NCBI RefSeq assembly: GCF_030063445.1
Contig: NZ_JASITD010000008.1
Coordinates: 62,001 to 126,000, forward strand
Source: Hymenobacter sp. H14-R3
GTDB lineage: Bacteria > Bacteroidota > Bacteroidia > Cytophagales > Hymenobacteraceae
Direction of reading: 5' to 3'
DNA: 64,000 bases
Below the pieces are notes generated by a model. That model had not been told where the DNA came from, ran no database searches, and worked only from the letters and a program-made list of their open reading frames with translations. Each line of letters begins with the position of its first letter. Position 1 is the first letter of the stretch. Positions 17,406 through 26,170 of the stretch are shown here, in pieces. A program made the position numbers and the translations under genes.

Positions 17406-17782
17406 CATTCACCATTTCCCAAAAGCTCGCGCACTTTTTGCATAAGCTGGCGGGTGCTGAAGGGCTTGGGCACGTAGAGGTCGGCACCGGCTTCGTAGCC
17501 TTTTTGCACGTCGGCGGGTTGGCTTTTGGCCGAGAGGAAGATGACTTTGGTGGCGGCGCGGGCTGGGTTCAGGCGCAGCTGGCGGCACACCTGGTAGCCA
17601 TCCACGTCGGGCATCATCACGTCGAGCAGCACCAGGTCGTAGGGCGTTTCGGCCAGGGCGGCCAGGGCCTCGGTGCCGTTGCGGGCAATGCCGACCTGGT
17701 AGCCGTTCTTGCGCATTAAGAACTCCAAAGACATGACGATATTAGGCTCATCATCAACCAGTAAGATAGCCGGCGCACTCAT
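17405..17782 (-). CDS. Single-domain response regulator (receiver only)
   Basis: This 125-residue CheY-like protein has the acidic pocket (LLVDDEPN), the phosphoacceptor D54 in LVLLDVMMPDVDG, FLSAK and the Lys of VPKPFS. No DNA-binding or enzymatic output domain follows. Its ATG overlaps the kinase stop codon (ATGA), so the two are translationally coupled and it is very likely the kinase's phosphorylation partner. How it would alter expression without an output domain is not clear; it may feed a phosphorelay or bind a partner protein. acs follows 136 bp downstream. Confidence 0.9.
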   Translation of the reverse strand: MSAPAILLVDDEPNIVMSLEFLMRKNGYQVGIARNGTEALAALAETPYDLVLLDVMMPDVDGYQVCRQLRLNPARAATKVIFLSAKSQPADVQKGYEAGADLYVPKPFSTRQLMQKVRELLGNGE

Positions 17783-20640
17783 AGCGAAAAGGAAGAAATA
17801 AAGGGAGCTGCCGCCCGCGCGGGCACCGTTAGCGGCAGCTCGATAAAGAAACGAGCGCCCTGCTCGGGGGCGCTTTCGACCCAGATGCGGCCCTGGTGCA
17901 GCTCCACTATTTTTTTGGTAATGGCCAGGCCCAGGCCCGAGCCTTCGGGCTTGCGCATGTGCTGGTTGCGGGCCTGAAAAAACTTGTCGAATATCTGGTG
18001 CTGCTCGGCCAGGGCAATGCCCTTGCCATTGTCTTCCACGCACAGCAGCAGGGCGTCGGCGGCGGGCCAGGCCAGCACCGCAATGCGGCCGGGGCGGCCG
18101 GGCAGCGTGGCCTTTATGGCGTTGGAGAGCAGGTTGATGAGCACCTGCATGAGGCGGTCGCGGTCGGCGGGCAGCAGTGGCAGGTTGGGCGGCACCTCCA
18201 CGCGCAGCTCGGTGCCGCGCTCGCGGGCCAGCTGGGCCACGGCCTCGGCGGCTTCGTGCACCACGTCGGCCAGCACCAGGGGCGTGCGGTCGAGGCTGGC
18301 CTGCCCACTTTCAAACTGCTCTAAATCAAGCACTAACGAAATAAGACGCGTAAGGCGCTCGGCCTCGCGGCCAATGGTGAGCTGAAAGCGCTCGCGCTCC
18401 TCCACCTCCAGCTCGGGGTTATCGGCCAAAATCTCGGCCAAGGCCCGGATGCTGGTGAGCGGCGTGCGCAGCTCGTGCGTTACGGTGTAGAGAAACTCAT
18501 CCTTCTGCTGGTCAAGAGCTTGCAGCTGCTGGTAGGCTTGGCGCAGCTCGTCGGTGAGGCGTTGCAGCTGGCGGCTCTGCTTTTGCAGCTGGCGGTTGGC
18601 TTCCAGCAGCTGCTGGCTCTCCTTGAGAATACCCACCACGTTGTCGTAGCTGATTTTTTCGGCCCCCGCCACCGACGCCAGCAGCAGCCGCGCACTGGCC
18701 GGGCCGAGGCTGCCGGCCAGCAGCTTTTCGGCGTAGGTGAGCAGGCGCGGGTCGGCGGTGGGCAGGGAGTGAAGGGGTGAAGGAGTGAGTTGGTGAATTG
18801 GGGAGGGAGTGAAGGAGTGAAGGGGTGAATTTTCGGGGTCCTTGCTACTTACTGACTGGTGGTTGCCAGCGGGCAAGGCGTCGGGGAAGCGTTCGGCGAA
18901 GGCGCGTAGGGCCTGGTTGGTGCGCTTTTTTCCCAGGAAGCCGAGCAGCAGGGCGCGCACGTCGGGCAGGGGGGTGCGGCCCTGCCAGCCGGCAATTTCC
19001 TCGGCCAAGCTGCGGCGACGAAACACATCCACGAATACATCGGCCTGGCGCAGCTCCAGGGCGGTGGGTGGCATGGCCAGCGACAGCCCCAGATAGAGGC
19101 CGATGTTGAAAAACCAGCTCCAAAACAAGCCGTGCGAGAGGTAGTCGAGCCCGTCGAGGCCCAGCAGCGCGCCCGGCCGCAGCCAGGCCAAGCCCCCTAC
19201 CCCGTGGGTCAGAATAGTTTCGGGCAGGCGGCCCGGCCCCACTAGCGTAGGCAGCACCAGCGTAAAAAACCAGATGCCGAACCCCGCCAGCAGGCCCAGC
19301 GTGGCCCCGCGCCGGGTGCCGCCCTTCCAGTAGAGGCCGCCCAGCACGGCGGGCAGAAACTGCGCCACCGCCGCAAACGACACCAGGCCGGTGTTCACCA
19401 GCGGCAGCTGCCGGCCCACCCCCGCGTAGTAGCCGTAAGCCAGGGCCAGCACCAGCAGCACGGCCAGCCGGCGGCTGGTGAGGGCCACCCGGCCCAGGTA
19501 GGCAAACCAGCGCCGCTGGGCCTCGGGCCGGGCGGTGGGCAGGCGCACCAGCACGGGCATGAGCAGGTGGTTGCTCATCATCACGCTTAGGGCAATGGTT
19601 TCGACAATAATCATGCTGCTGGCCGCCGAGAGCCCGCCCAGGTAGGTGAGCAGCGCCAGCCACGAGTGCCCGGTGGCCAGCGGCAACGCCAGCACGAAGG
19701 TGTCGGCGTCGAGGCCCCGGCCGCCCAGCTTTAGCAGGCCGCCGAAGGCAATGGGCAACACAAACACGTTGATAATGAGCAGGTAGAGTGGAAATAGCCA
19801 CATGGCCTTGCGCAGGTGGTTCTCATCCACGTTCTCGACCACCGCCACCTGAAACTGGCGCGGCAGCAGCAGCACCGCCGACATGCTGAGCACCAGCAGC
19901 GTGAGCCACTCGGCCCCGCTGGTGCCCGCCCCCCGAAAGGTGAACAGCTGCCGCAGCGCCGGCACCGCCGCCGCCTGGTTGAACAAGTCGGCGAAACCCC
20001 CAAACAGCCCGAACGTGACGAAGCCACCCAGCAGCAAAAACGCCAGCAGCTTCACCAGGCTCTCCAGGGCCACGGCCAGCACCACGCCCTCGTGGCGCTC
20101 GGTAGCCTCCACCGAGCGCACCCCAAACAGGATGGTGAACACCGCCAATATGCCAGCCGTAAACAGCGCCGGCCCCGTAGGGCCGCTGCCCTGGCTGCCG
20201 CCCGTCAGAATCACAAACGACGTTGCTATCGCCTTGATTTGCAACGAAATATAGGGCACCACACCCAGCACGCACACGCCCGTAACCAGCGCGCCCAGCG
20301 AAGCACTTTTGCCGTAGCGGGCCGAAATAAAATCGGCAATGGAGGTGAGCCGCTGCTGCCGGCACACCCTGATTATCTTGCGCAGCACCAGCCACCACGC
20401 CGGGGCCAGCAGCCCCGGCCCCAGGTAAATACCCACGAAACTCAGCCCCTGGTGCGCTGCCCGCCCCACCGACCCATAATACGCCCAGGCCGTGCAGTAC
20501 ACAGCCATGCTCAGGGCATACACATAGGGGTTGGCCACCAGGCTCTTGCGCGCCGCCGACCGCCGCTCGGCGGCCGTCGCAACGCCGAAAAGCAGGGCCA
20601 GGTAGCCAAACGAGAACGTGATGACGAGCAGCTTATTCAA
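17779..20640 (-). CDS. Sodium/solute symporter-histidine kinase fusion (CrbS/CbrA-like)
   Basis: This 953-residue membrane sensor has an SSS-type transporter domain of about 13 helices (residues 1 to about 530; NPYVYALSMAVYCTAWAYYGS and RLTSIADFISARYGKS are typical), then a STAC-like segment (TYAEKLLAGSLGPASARLL). A coiled coil follows (about 650-705), then HisKA with the phosphorylated His near residue 715 (VTHELRTPLTS), and HATPase_c (NLLSNAIKA, DNGKGI, GSGLGLAI). No PAS domain is evident. An odd Ser/Pro/His-rich linker encoded at 18764-18832 interrupts the STAC region. The start is a TTG at 20640. It is coupled to the response regulator and close to acs, as CrbS is functionally in Vibrio. 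Confidence 0.9.
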   Translation of the reverse strand: MNKLLVITFSFGYLALLFGVATAAERRSAARKSLVANPYVYALSMAVYCTAWAYYGSVGRAAHQGLSFVGIYLGPGLLAPAWWLVLRKIIRVCRQQRLTSIADFISARYGKSASLGALVTGVCVLGVVPYISLQIKAIATSFVILTGGSQGSGPTGPALFTAGILAVFTILFGVRSVEATERHEGVVLAVALESLVKLLAFLLLGGFVTFGLFGGFADLFNQAAAVPALRQLFTFRGAGTSGAEWLTLLVLSMSAVLLLPRQFQVAVVENVDENHLRKAMWLFPLYLLIINVFVLPIAFGGLLKLGGRGLDADTFVLALPLATGHSWLALLTYLGGLSAASSMIIVETIALSVMMSNHLLMPVLVRLPTARPEAQRRWFAYLGRVALTSRRLAVLLVLALAYGYYAGVGRQLPLVNTGLVSFAAVAQFLPAVLGGLYWKGGTRRGATLGLLAGFGIWFFTLVLPTLVGPGRLPETILTHGVGGLAWLRPGALLGLDGLDYLSHGLFWSWFFNIGLYLGLSLAMPPTALELRQADVFVDVFRRRSLAEEIAGWQGRTPLPDVRALLLGFLGKKRTNQALRAFAERFPDALPAGNHQSVSSKDPENSPLHSFTPSPIHQLTPSPLHSLPTADPRLLTYAEKLLAGSLGPASARLLLASVAGAEKISYDNVVGILKESQQLLEANRQLQKQSRQLQRLTDELRQAYQQLQALDQQKDEFLYTVTHELRTPLTSIRALAEILADNPELEVEERERFQLTIGREAERLTRLISLVLDLEQFESGQASLDRTPLVLADVVHEAAEAVAQLARERGTELRVEVPPNLPLLPADRDRLMQVLINLLSNAIKATLPGRPGRIAVLAWPAADALLLCVEDNGKGIALAEQHQIFDKFFQARNQHMRKPEGSGLGLAITKKIVELHQGRIWVESAPEQGARFFIELPLTVPARAAAPFISSFSL
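18764..18832 (-). repeat. In-frame repeat encoding a Ser/Pro/His linker
   Basis: Plus-strand tracts of GGAGTGAAGGGGTGAA type repeat about five times here, inside the kinase gene. On the coding strand they read as SPLHSFTPSP, then IHQLTPSPLHSL. The sequence resembles the intergenic GAGTGA tracts around this gene rather than its coding surroundings. Confidence 0.6.
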
Positions 20641-20815
20641 TTGTGAGTGAGTGAATGAATGAATTACTAAGAAGTTAATTATTTATCAATGAGTTAGTTA
20701 TGAATAAACGAATCAATTGCGAACGAATAAGAGCAGCTACGTGACATTGAGCGCGAAAGCAAAGAATCACTCGTTCGCAACTGATTCATTCGCAACTGAT
20801 TCATTCACTCCTTGA
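20641..20815. repeat. GAGTGAATGA-type inverted repeat tract
   Basis: GTGAGTGAGTGAATGAATGA at 20643-20662 faces TCATTCGCAACTGATTCATTCA near 20786-20807 across an AT-rich centre with further GAATGAGTT and CGAACGAAT motifs. It fills the gap between the kinase gene and the small membrane protein gene, so it lies in the kinase leader region. Confidence 0.5.
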
Positions 20816-21022
20816 TGACCTTGCCAGCCAGGCCGTTATCGCTATCAGCAGCAGCCATGTTACGAGCACGTAGAGGTAGAGCACTGGCACGCCGGCCACG
20901 CGGCCGTCGTGGTCAAACGCGGCCAGCAGCGGGTAATTGAGCAGCACCGCGAAGAGCACCGCCACGAAGAGTAGGCGCGGGCCCCGCTGCTGGCTGTTGG
21001 GGGGGGAAGGGTTTGGCTTCAT
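20801..21022 (-). CDS. Small two-helix membrane protein, DUF3311-like
   Basis: This 73-residue protein has two hydrophobic segments (about residues 16-34 and 46-66) joined by FDHDGRVAGVPVLYLYVLV. That short loop followed by a G-x-P-x-x-Y-x-Y pattern resembles small accessory subunits (DUF3311 type) found beside SSS-family symporters. It is encoded immediately upstream of the symporter-kinase fusion on the same strand, so it may be a subunit of that sensor's transport domain. The family resemblance is by eye only. Confidence 0.65.
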   Translation of the reverse strand: MKPNPSPPNSQQRGPRLLFVAVLFAVLLNYPLLAAFDHDGRVAGVPVLYLYVLVTWLLLIAITAWLARSSRSE

Positions 21023-21054
21023 GGAGCGGCAATGAGCGCTGGGGGCGCTAACAT

Positions 21055-21089
21055 AAAAACCCGCCCGGCGGGCTGCCTGACGGGTTTTT
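21055..21089 (-). terminator. Terminator after the MHS transporter gene
   Basis: AAAAACCCG pairs with CGGGTTTTT around an inner GC-rich loop region. It lies 20 bp past the stop codon of the MHS transporter gene and before the small membrane protein gene, so it separates the transporter from the sensor operon. Confidence 0.75.
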
Positions 21090-21109
21090 AGCTGGCGTTC
21101 AAGTAGTTA

Positions 21110-22585
21110 TTAGCTATCCATCAGCTTCACGTTGCGGTTGTCTTTCACCAACGCCATGCCCACGAAGAAGCAGATGAGGGCGATGACCACCGGGTAAACT
21201 AGGCCCAGCAGACTGCTGTGCTCTTTGGCGAAGGACCCCGCCGGCTCGGCCGCCGCCCACACGCCAATGGAGGTGGCAATGAGCGGCACGAAGCCGCCAA
21301 ACACCCCATTACCAATATGATACGGCACCGAAAGCGACGTATAGCGCACGCTGGTCGGGAACAGCTCGACGAGGTAGGCGGCAATGGGGCCGTACACCAT
21401 CGTCACGAACAGCACCAGCAGGAAGGTGAGCAGCGTCATCATGGGCACGTTGGGGGCCAGGGCCTTCATCACGGCGGGCACGGCCTTGCCGGCGGCATCC
21501 ACGGTGGCGGGCGTGATTTCGCTGAGCGGCCCGGCGTAGGCCTTGATGCCGTAGAAGAGCGGAATGGTGAAGAGCGCCCCGCAAATCATACCCGTCATAA
21601 TGATGCGCTTGCGCCCGATGCGGTCGGAAAGCGAGCCAAAGTAGATGAACAGCGGCGTGGCCAGCACCATGGCGATGACCAGAATGGTGCTCGAATCCAC
21701 AATATCCAGCTTGAGCGTACTATTCATGAAGGAATACGCCTGAAACTGCGAGGTGTAGAAGATAACCCCCTGGCCCATCGTCACGCCAAACAAAGCGATG
21801 AGCACCAGGCGGCGGTTCACGGGGTTCACAAACGAGTCGCGCAGCGGGCTTTTGCTGGTGGTGCCGCTGGCCTTGGCCTTGGCAAACAGCGGCGACTCGT
21901 GCAGCTTCTTGCGGATGTAGTACGAGGCAATAACCAGCAGGCCCGAGAGCAGGAACGGCAAGCGCCAGCCCCACTCCTTGAAGGCGACTTCGCCCATCGT
22001 TTTGCGGGTTATCACAATCACCAGAATACTGAGGATGAGGCCGCCCGTGGCCGTAATCTGGATAAAGCTGGTGTAGTAGCCGCGCTTGGCATCGGGGGCA
22101 TACTCGGCCACGTAGGTGGCCGCGCCGCCGTACTCGCCGCCCAGCGCCAGGCCCTGCAACAAGCGCAGAATCACGACGATAATGGGGGCGGCGACGCCGA
22201 TGGTATCGTAGCTCGGCACGAGGCCCGTCAGGAACGTGGCCCCGCCCATGATGAGCAGCGTAACCAGAAACGTGTACTTGCGCCCCACCATGTCGCCGAT
22301 GCGGCCGAAGAACACGGCCCCGAACGGCCGCACCACGAAGCCCGCCCCAAAGATGGCCAGCGCCCCCAGCAACGACTTGGTAAGGTCGCCGGACTGCCCA
22401 AACAGCACCGGCCCGATAATGGCCGCCAGCGAGCCAAAAATGTAGAAGTCGTACCACTCGATGACCGTGCCCACCGAGGAGGCCGTGATGACCTGCCAGA
22501 TGGTTTTGGAATCGACCTGGTTGTTGTCGTGCTCGGCCGGCGCATCCAGGTCGGCCGCGTAGGCGGAGGTGGGGGTTGGATTCAT
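21110..22585 (-). CDS. MFS transporter, metabolite:proton symporter (MHS) family
   Basis: This 491-residue inner-membrane protein has 12 predicted helices and MHS-family (KgtP/ProP/ShiA-like) signatures: SSVGTVIEWYDFYIFG at helix 1, FGRIGDMVGRK in loop 2-3 and LRLLQGLALGGEYGGA in helix 4-5. MHS members import carboxylates, shikimate, proline or betaine with protons. The porin upstream and the acs region downstream favour a carboxylate, but the sequence alone does not fix the substrate. The ATG at 22585 is preferred; an in-frame TTG twelve codons upstream adds no family sequence. Confidence 0.9.
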   Translation of the reverse strand: MNPTPTSAYAADLDAPAEHDNNQVDSKTIWQVITASSVGTVIEWYDFYIFGSLAAIIGPVLFGQSGDLTKSLLGALAIFGAGFVVRPFGAVFFGRIGDMVGRKYTFLVTLLIMGGATFLTGLVPSYDTIGVAAPIIVVILRLLQGLALGGEYGGAATYVAEYAPDAKRGYYTSFIQITATGGLILSILVIVITRKTMGEVAFKEWGWRLPFLLSGLLVIASYYIRKKLHESPLFAKAKASGTTSKSPLRDSFVNPVNRRLVLIALFGVTMGQGVIFYTSQFQAYSFMNSTLKLDIVDSSTILVIAMVLATPLFIYFGSLSDRIGRKRIIMTGMICGALFTIPLFYGIKAYAGPLSEITPATVDAAGKAVPAVMKALAPNVPMMTLLTFLLVLFVTMVYGPIAAYLVELFPTSVRYTSLSVPYHIGNGVFGGFVPLIATSIGVWAAAEPAGSFAKEHSSLLGLVYPVVIALICFFVGMALVKDNRNVKLMDS

Positions 22586-22642
22586 AAGGGATGGGTGGGA
22601 AATAGAATTTAGTTCGCTCAATGAGTGGTGTTCTGTAACTAA

Positions 22643-22828
22643 CTGCTGTTACGCAGTCGGGTCGTTCTGCCGGGCGCCTCACCCCCTAGCCCCCTCTCCG
22701 AAAAAGAGAGAAAGAACTAGCTTCTAATCTTAACTATCTAAAAATCAGTAGTGGTTCCCCCTCTCCTTTTCGGAGAGGGGGCTAGGGGATGAGGCGCCCG
22801 GCAGAACGGCTCAGCTGCGTAATAGCAG
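22643..22828. repeat. Long composite inverted repeat with CTAGCCCCCTCTCC core
   Basis: The arms at 22643-22710 and 22761-22828 pair over most of their roughly 68 bases. The outer part holds GTTCTGCCGGGCGCCTCA and the inner part CCTAGCCCCCTCTCCG. The spacer of about 50 bp is AT-rich. It lies between the porin gene and the MHS gene on the same strand and leaves fewer than 60 bp on either side. Confidence 0.75.
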
Positions 22829-22837
22829 TGACAATCC

Positions 22838-24382
22838 TTACAAGAACACCTGCGTTTGCAGCGTCACTTCGGGGCGGTATTTCACGTCGTTGATGCTGGT
22901 GAAATCGGGGCGGGCGCGGTAGTTGAGCGTCACCTTGGCGTTGTGGCCGTCGATGAGCACGTTGGCTCCGAGGTCGTACACGTTCACCCCCTTGATGTTG
23001 CCATCGGAGGTGCGCAGGCCCTCGTAGTTGCTGTGCAGGTAGGCCACGTAGGGCTGGAGGCGCACCTTTTTGCCCAGCGTGTTCTTCGGCATAAGGAAGC
23101 CCAGCTGCCCATACACCGACCCGCCGGTGCCCGACTGCGGCACGGCGTTGCCGCGGGTGGCCACGCCGCCGTAGCCGGGGTTTTCGGCCCCCACAAAGCG
23201 CACGTAGTTTGGCCCGAAGTTGTAGTTATAGTACACGCCGTAGAAGGTGAGGGCCGTGCGCGAGGCCGTGTCGAGCGGCGCATCGTAGAACACATCGGCC
23301 CCGAAGAGCTTGATATCGTGCTTATCGGTGGGCACGGCGGCGTAGAGGTCGGAGCCCGGCGTGAGGCTGGCCAAGTTCACCGCGCTATTGGTAGCGCGCG
23401 AGTACATACCGTTCTGATTGTACATAAAGCCCGCCCCAATGCTCAATACCCGCTTGGTACCCAAGTAAGTACCTTGCGTGTAGGGCAGCAGGTTGGCCTC
23501 GGGCTCCAGGAAGTTGTAGGTGAAGTAGCCCTGGTACACGTGCCCGTCGTTTTGGGGGTTGTACTGCGCGGCGTTGGTACCGCGGTTGGTGGTTACGCCG
23601 CCCACAGTCGAGTTCACGCCCAAGCCCAGCGGGTTGCCGGTTTGCACGCCGCCCACCACGTAGTTGGGGTTGGTGGGCAGGTTGGTGAGAAAGGGGTCGC
23701 TCATCGACAAGCGGTAGTCGAACTTACCAACCCGGCCCTTGGCATACACCCCAATCCAGCGCGCAAACTGGTCGATGGCGTCGATGGTGGGGAAGTTGGT
23801 GAGCGGCAAATCCATCGTCAGGATGCTCGTAGTGCTGGCGTTGGTGAGGCGCGAAATGCCGTTGTAGTAGTGCAGGCCCGCCCCCAGGTTGAGGTATTTG
23901 TTGACCTTGTACTCCGTCACGGCTTCGTGAATGAAGAACTGCGGCTTCTTGCCATCAACTCCCGGCGATACGCCGCCGCTCACCGCGTTCTGGTTATTGA
24001 TGCCCAGGTGCGTGTACACCAGAAACCGGGGGCTGAGCTGAGCCATTATCACCATGCGCGAGCGGCGCAGGCCAAAGTCGAGCTGGCTCGATTTGGGGTT
24101 GTTGGGACCGCGTAGCGTGTTGGTGTTGTTCTCGTTGTAGCGGGCGTATACCTGCGTCCAGAGCAGGAAGCGCAGGTACTTGGAGCCGTCGGGCGAGAGG
24201 TTGACCTTCATGCCCGGCCCGTAGGCGGCCGATTTGGCGGGGGCTACCGGGGTAGGCGGCGCGGCCGGCGCAGCCGGCGGCGGCGACGTGCCCGTGGCGG
24301 GCGGGGCTACCTGCCCAAACGCCGACCCCGCGCCGGCCAGCAACAACCCACTGAGGGCCAACGTGTAGCGATTAGTTCGCAT
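22838..24382 (-). CDS. Porin-like outer-membrane beta-barrel protein
   Basis: This 514-residue protein starts with a signal peptide (cut after AGSAFGQ), then a Pro/Ala-rich segment (about 22-50) and a long series of amphipathic beta strands rich in Tyr and Asn (for example KYLRFLLWTQVYARY, and FDYRLSMSD further on). It ends in an aromatic residue plus Leu (TLQTQVFL), consistent with a barrel closing strand. It resembles OprO/OprP-like porins. Upstream of the MHS transporter gene on the same strand, it probably admits the same solute across the outer membrane. The ATG at 24382 opens the signal peptide. Confidence 0.85.
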   Translation of the reverse strand: MRTNRYTLALSGLLLAGAGSAFGQVAPPATGTSPPPAAPAAPPTPVAPAKSAAYGPGMKVNLSPDGSKYLRFLLWTQVYARYNENNTNTLRGPNNPKSSQLDFGLRRSRMVIMAQLSPRFLVYTHLGINNQNAVSGGVSPGVDGKKPQFFIHEAVTEYKVNKYLNLGAGLHYYNGISRLTNASTTSILTMDLPLTNFPTIDAIDQFARWIGVYAKGRVGKFDYRLSMSDPFLTNLPTNPNYVVGGVQTGNPLGLGVNSTVGGVTTNRGTNAAQYNPQNDGHVYQGYFTYNFLEPEANLLPYTQGTYLGTKRVLSIGAGFMYNQNGMYSRATNSAVNLASLTPGSDLYAAVPTDKHDIKLFGADVFYDAPLDTASRTALTFYGVYYNYNFGPNYVRFVGAENPGYGGVATRGNAVPQSGTGGSVYGQLGFLMPKNTLGKKVRLQPYVAYLHSNYEGLRTSDGNIKGVNVYDLGANVLIDGHNAKVTLNYRARPDFTSINDVKYRPEVTLQTQVFL

Positions 24383-24855
24383 AAAGAAGAAAGGAATGGT
24401 GGGAAGAGGTGGCGAGTAGTGCGCGGCAAAGAGCACCTCGCCGCAGTTTGGTTCGGCTAAGTAGCATTGCCGGGCGGGTAGTTGGTGTGGGGGCGTGGTC
24501 GTTTTGCTAACTTTTTATAGCTTTCGGGCCTGCGAGCTATTTATAGTGTTTAAAACTGATAATCAGCTAGCTAACCACAAAAAAGTGGAAGTACGGGCCA
24601 AAGTTTTTCAACCACTAGCTGGCCCCTTGCTACAGCAGATACTATTCACTACAAAGCCAACTCAATGATTTTAGTCGTTTTGTGCTCCGCCAGCCTCGTT
24701 TCAAAAACACGGCCAGCCCAACGATAGTAAATGAGCAAACCTATATCAGTTTAGCGATAAATCCTTTTTCCTAACCTACTCATCCCCAGTTAGGCGCATA
24801 AAAAGGGGCAGCCCCCAACGGAGGTTGCCCCTGGGCAAGCGGGCGGCGGGCCGGG
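24383..24855. other. Intergenic region of 473 bp, AT-rich, no gene seen
   Basis: The stretch between the porin start and the second MFS transporter stop is clearly more AT-rich than its surroundings. It holds the MFS terminator (24804-24832) and presumably the porin promoter. I see no coding frame of note, no exact TAnnTTTG box on the minus strand near the porin start, and no inverted-repeat element. Confidence 0.6.
24804..24832 (-). terminator. Terminator after the second MFS transporter gene
   Basis: On the minus strand AGGGGCAA pairs with TGCCCCT around a 13-base loop and is followed by TTTTATG. It lies 24 bp beyond the transporter stop codon. Confidence 0.7.
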
Positions 24856-26115
24856 CTACTCCACGTAGTCGAGGTCCTTGGCGTAGGTTTCGGGCAGGGT
24901 GCTGGCGCTGAAAAAGGCCAGGCCCAGCAGCACCGCCCCAATGAGGGCGGCGGCCCCCACCATGCCCAGCGCCGGCTGCGCCTTGAGGGCCTGGTAGGTG
25001 GGCGCGATGAGCACCGTGGCTCCGCGCGCAAAATTGGGGGCCGTGGTGGCCACCGTGGAGCGCAGGTTGGTGCCAAACTGCTCGGCCGCCACCGTCACAA
25101 ACAGCGCCCAGAAACCCCCGGCGAAGCCCACCAAAAAGCACACCGTATAAAACGCCGTGGGCGTGGCCCCGTGCAGCCCAAACAGGTACACGCCCACCAT
25201 GAGGGCCGTGGCGGCAATAAAAATTTGCAGCGTGCGGTTGCGGCTCTTGATGAGCTGGCTCACGCTACCGCTGGTAATGTCGCCGAGCGTGAGGCCGAAG
25301 TAGCACCAAAAAATGCTCAGCCCGCCCGTTACCGGCCCTTGCAGGCCAAACTGCTGGCCAAACTCGGGCGCCAGCGTAATCAGAATGCCCACCAGGTACC
25401 AGAACGGCGCGCCCACCAGCAGGCAGCGCAGGTACTTATAAAACCGGGGGCCGTTGGTGAATAGGCTCAGGAAGTTGCCGCGGGCCACGTCGGCGCGCTT
25501 GGTTTGCTCAAACATGCCCGACTCGAACACGCTGGCCCGCAGCGCCAGCAGCCCCAGGCCCAGCCCGCCACCGATAAAATAGGCATTGCGCCAGCCAAAC
25601 TGCTGCCCCACCAGGTAGGCCACCATGGCCCCGCTCACGCCCACCGAGGCCACAATCATGGTGCCGTAGCCGCGCTTTTCCTTGGGCAGGCTCTCGGCCA
25701 CCAGCGTGATGCCCGCGCCCAGCTCGCCGGCCAGGCCCACGCCCGCAATCAGGCGCAGCCAGGCATACTGCGGCACCGTTTGCACGAAGCCGTTGGCAAT
25801 ATTGGCCAGCGAATAGAGCAGAATGGAGCCAAACAGCACCGACAGCCGCCCGCGCTTATCGCCCAGTACGCCCCACAAAATGCCGCCCAGCAGCATGCCC
25901 CACATCTGCATACTCAGCAGGTACAGGCCCTGGTCGGTTACGGCGGCGGGGTCGGTTATCCCTAAGCCATTCAGGCTTTTAACCCGAATAATGCTGAACA
26001 GCACCAGGTCGTAGATATCGACAAAATAACCCAGCGACGCCACGATGACGACGGCGCTGAGCAGGCCCGCCGTGGGCCGGCCAGCCGGCGTGGGCAAGGA
26101 ATCAGGAGCGTGCAT
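24856..26115 (-). CDS. MFS transporter (sugar/acid:proton symporter-like)
   Basis: This 419-residue inner-membrane protein has 12 hydrophobic helices. Motifs typical of the major facilitator superfamily are visible: LGYFVDIYDLVLFS in helix 1, GVLGDKRGRLSVL in loop 2-3 and GVGLAGELGAGITLV in helix 5. The substrate cannot be told from sequence; the helix 1 pattern is like that of carboxylate or aromatic-acid transporters. The ATG at 26115 is preferred to an in-frame TTG eleven codons upstream. It lies 55 bp downstream of the InsA-like gene and is probably in one transcript with it. Confidence 0.88.
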   Translation of the reverse strand: MHAPDSLPTPAGRPTAGLLSAVVIVASLGYFVDIYDLVLFSIIRVKSLNGLGITDPAAVTDQGLYLLSMQMWGMLLGGILWGVLGDKRGRLSVLFGSILLYSLANIANGFVQTVPQYAWLRLIAGVGLAGELGAGITLVAESLPKEKRGYGTMIVASVGVSGAMVAYLVGQQFGWRNAYFIGGGLGLGLLALRASVFESGMFEQTKRADVARGNFLSLFTNGPRFYKYLRCLLVGAPFWYLVGILITLAPEFGQQFGLQGPVTGGLSIFWCYFGLTLGDITSGSVSQLIKSRNRTLQIFIAATALMVGVYLFGLHGATPTAFYTVCFLVGFAGGFWALFVTVAAEQFGTNLRSTVATTAPNFARGATVLIAPTYQALKAQPALGMVGAAALIGAVLLGLAFFSASTLPETYAKDLDYVE

Positions 26116-26170
26116 ACAAGCGAAGTAAAAGGTAAAAAACAAGCGCAAACCGGGCTATAGCTGGGCCGTC

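Noticed and set aside
21218..22612. Long open frame opposite the MHS transporter gene
   Set aside because: Composition is of the shadow type (His, Gly, Arg-rich); the transporter is clear on the minus strand.
22856..24115. Long open frame opposite the porin gene
   Set aside because: Antisense shadow; the porin has a signal peptide and beta-strand pattern.
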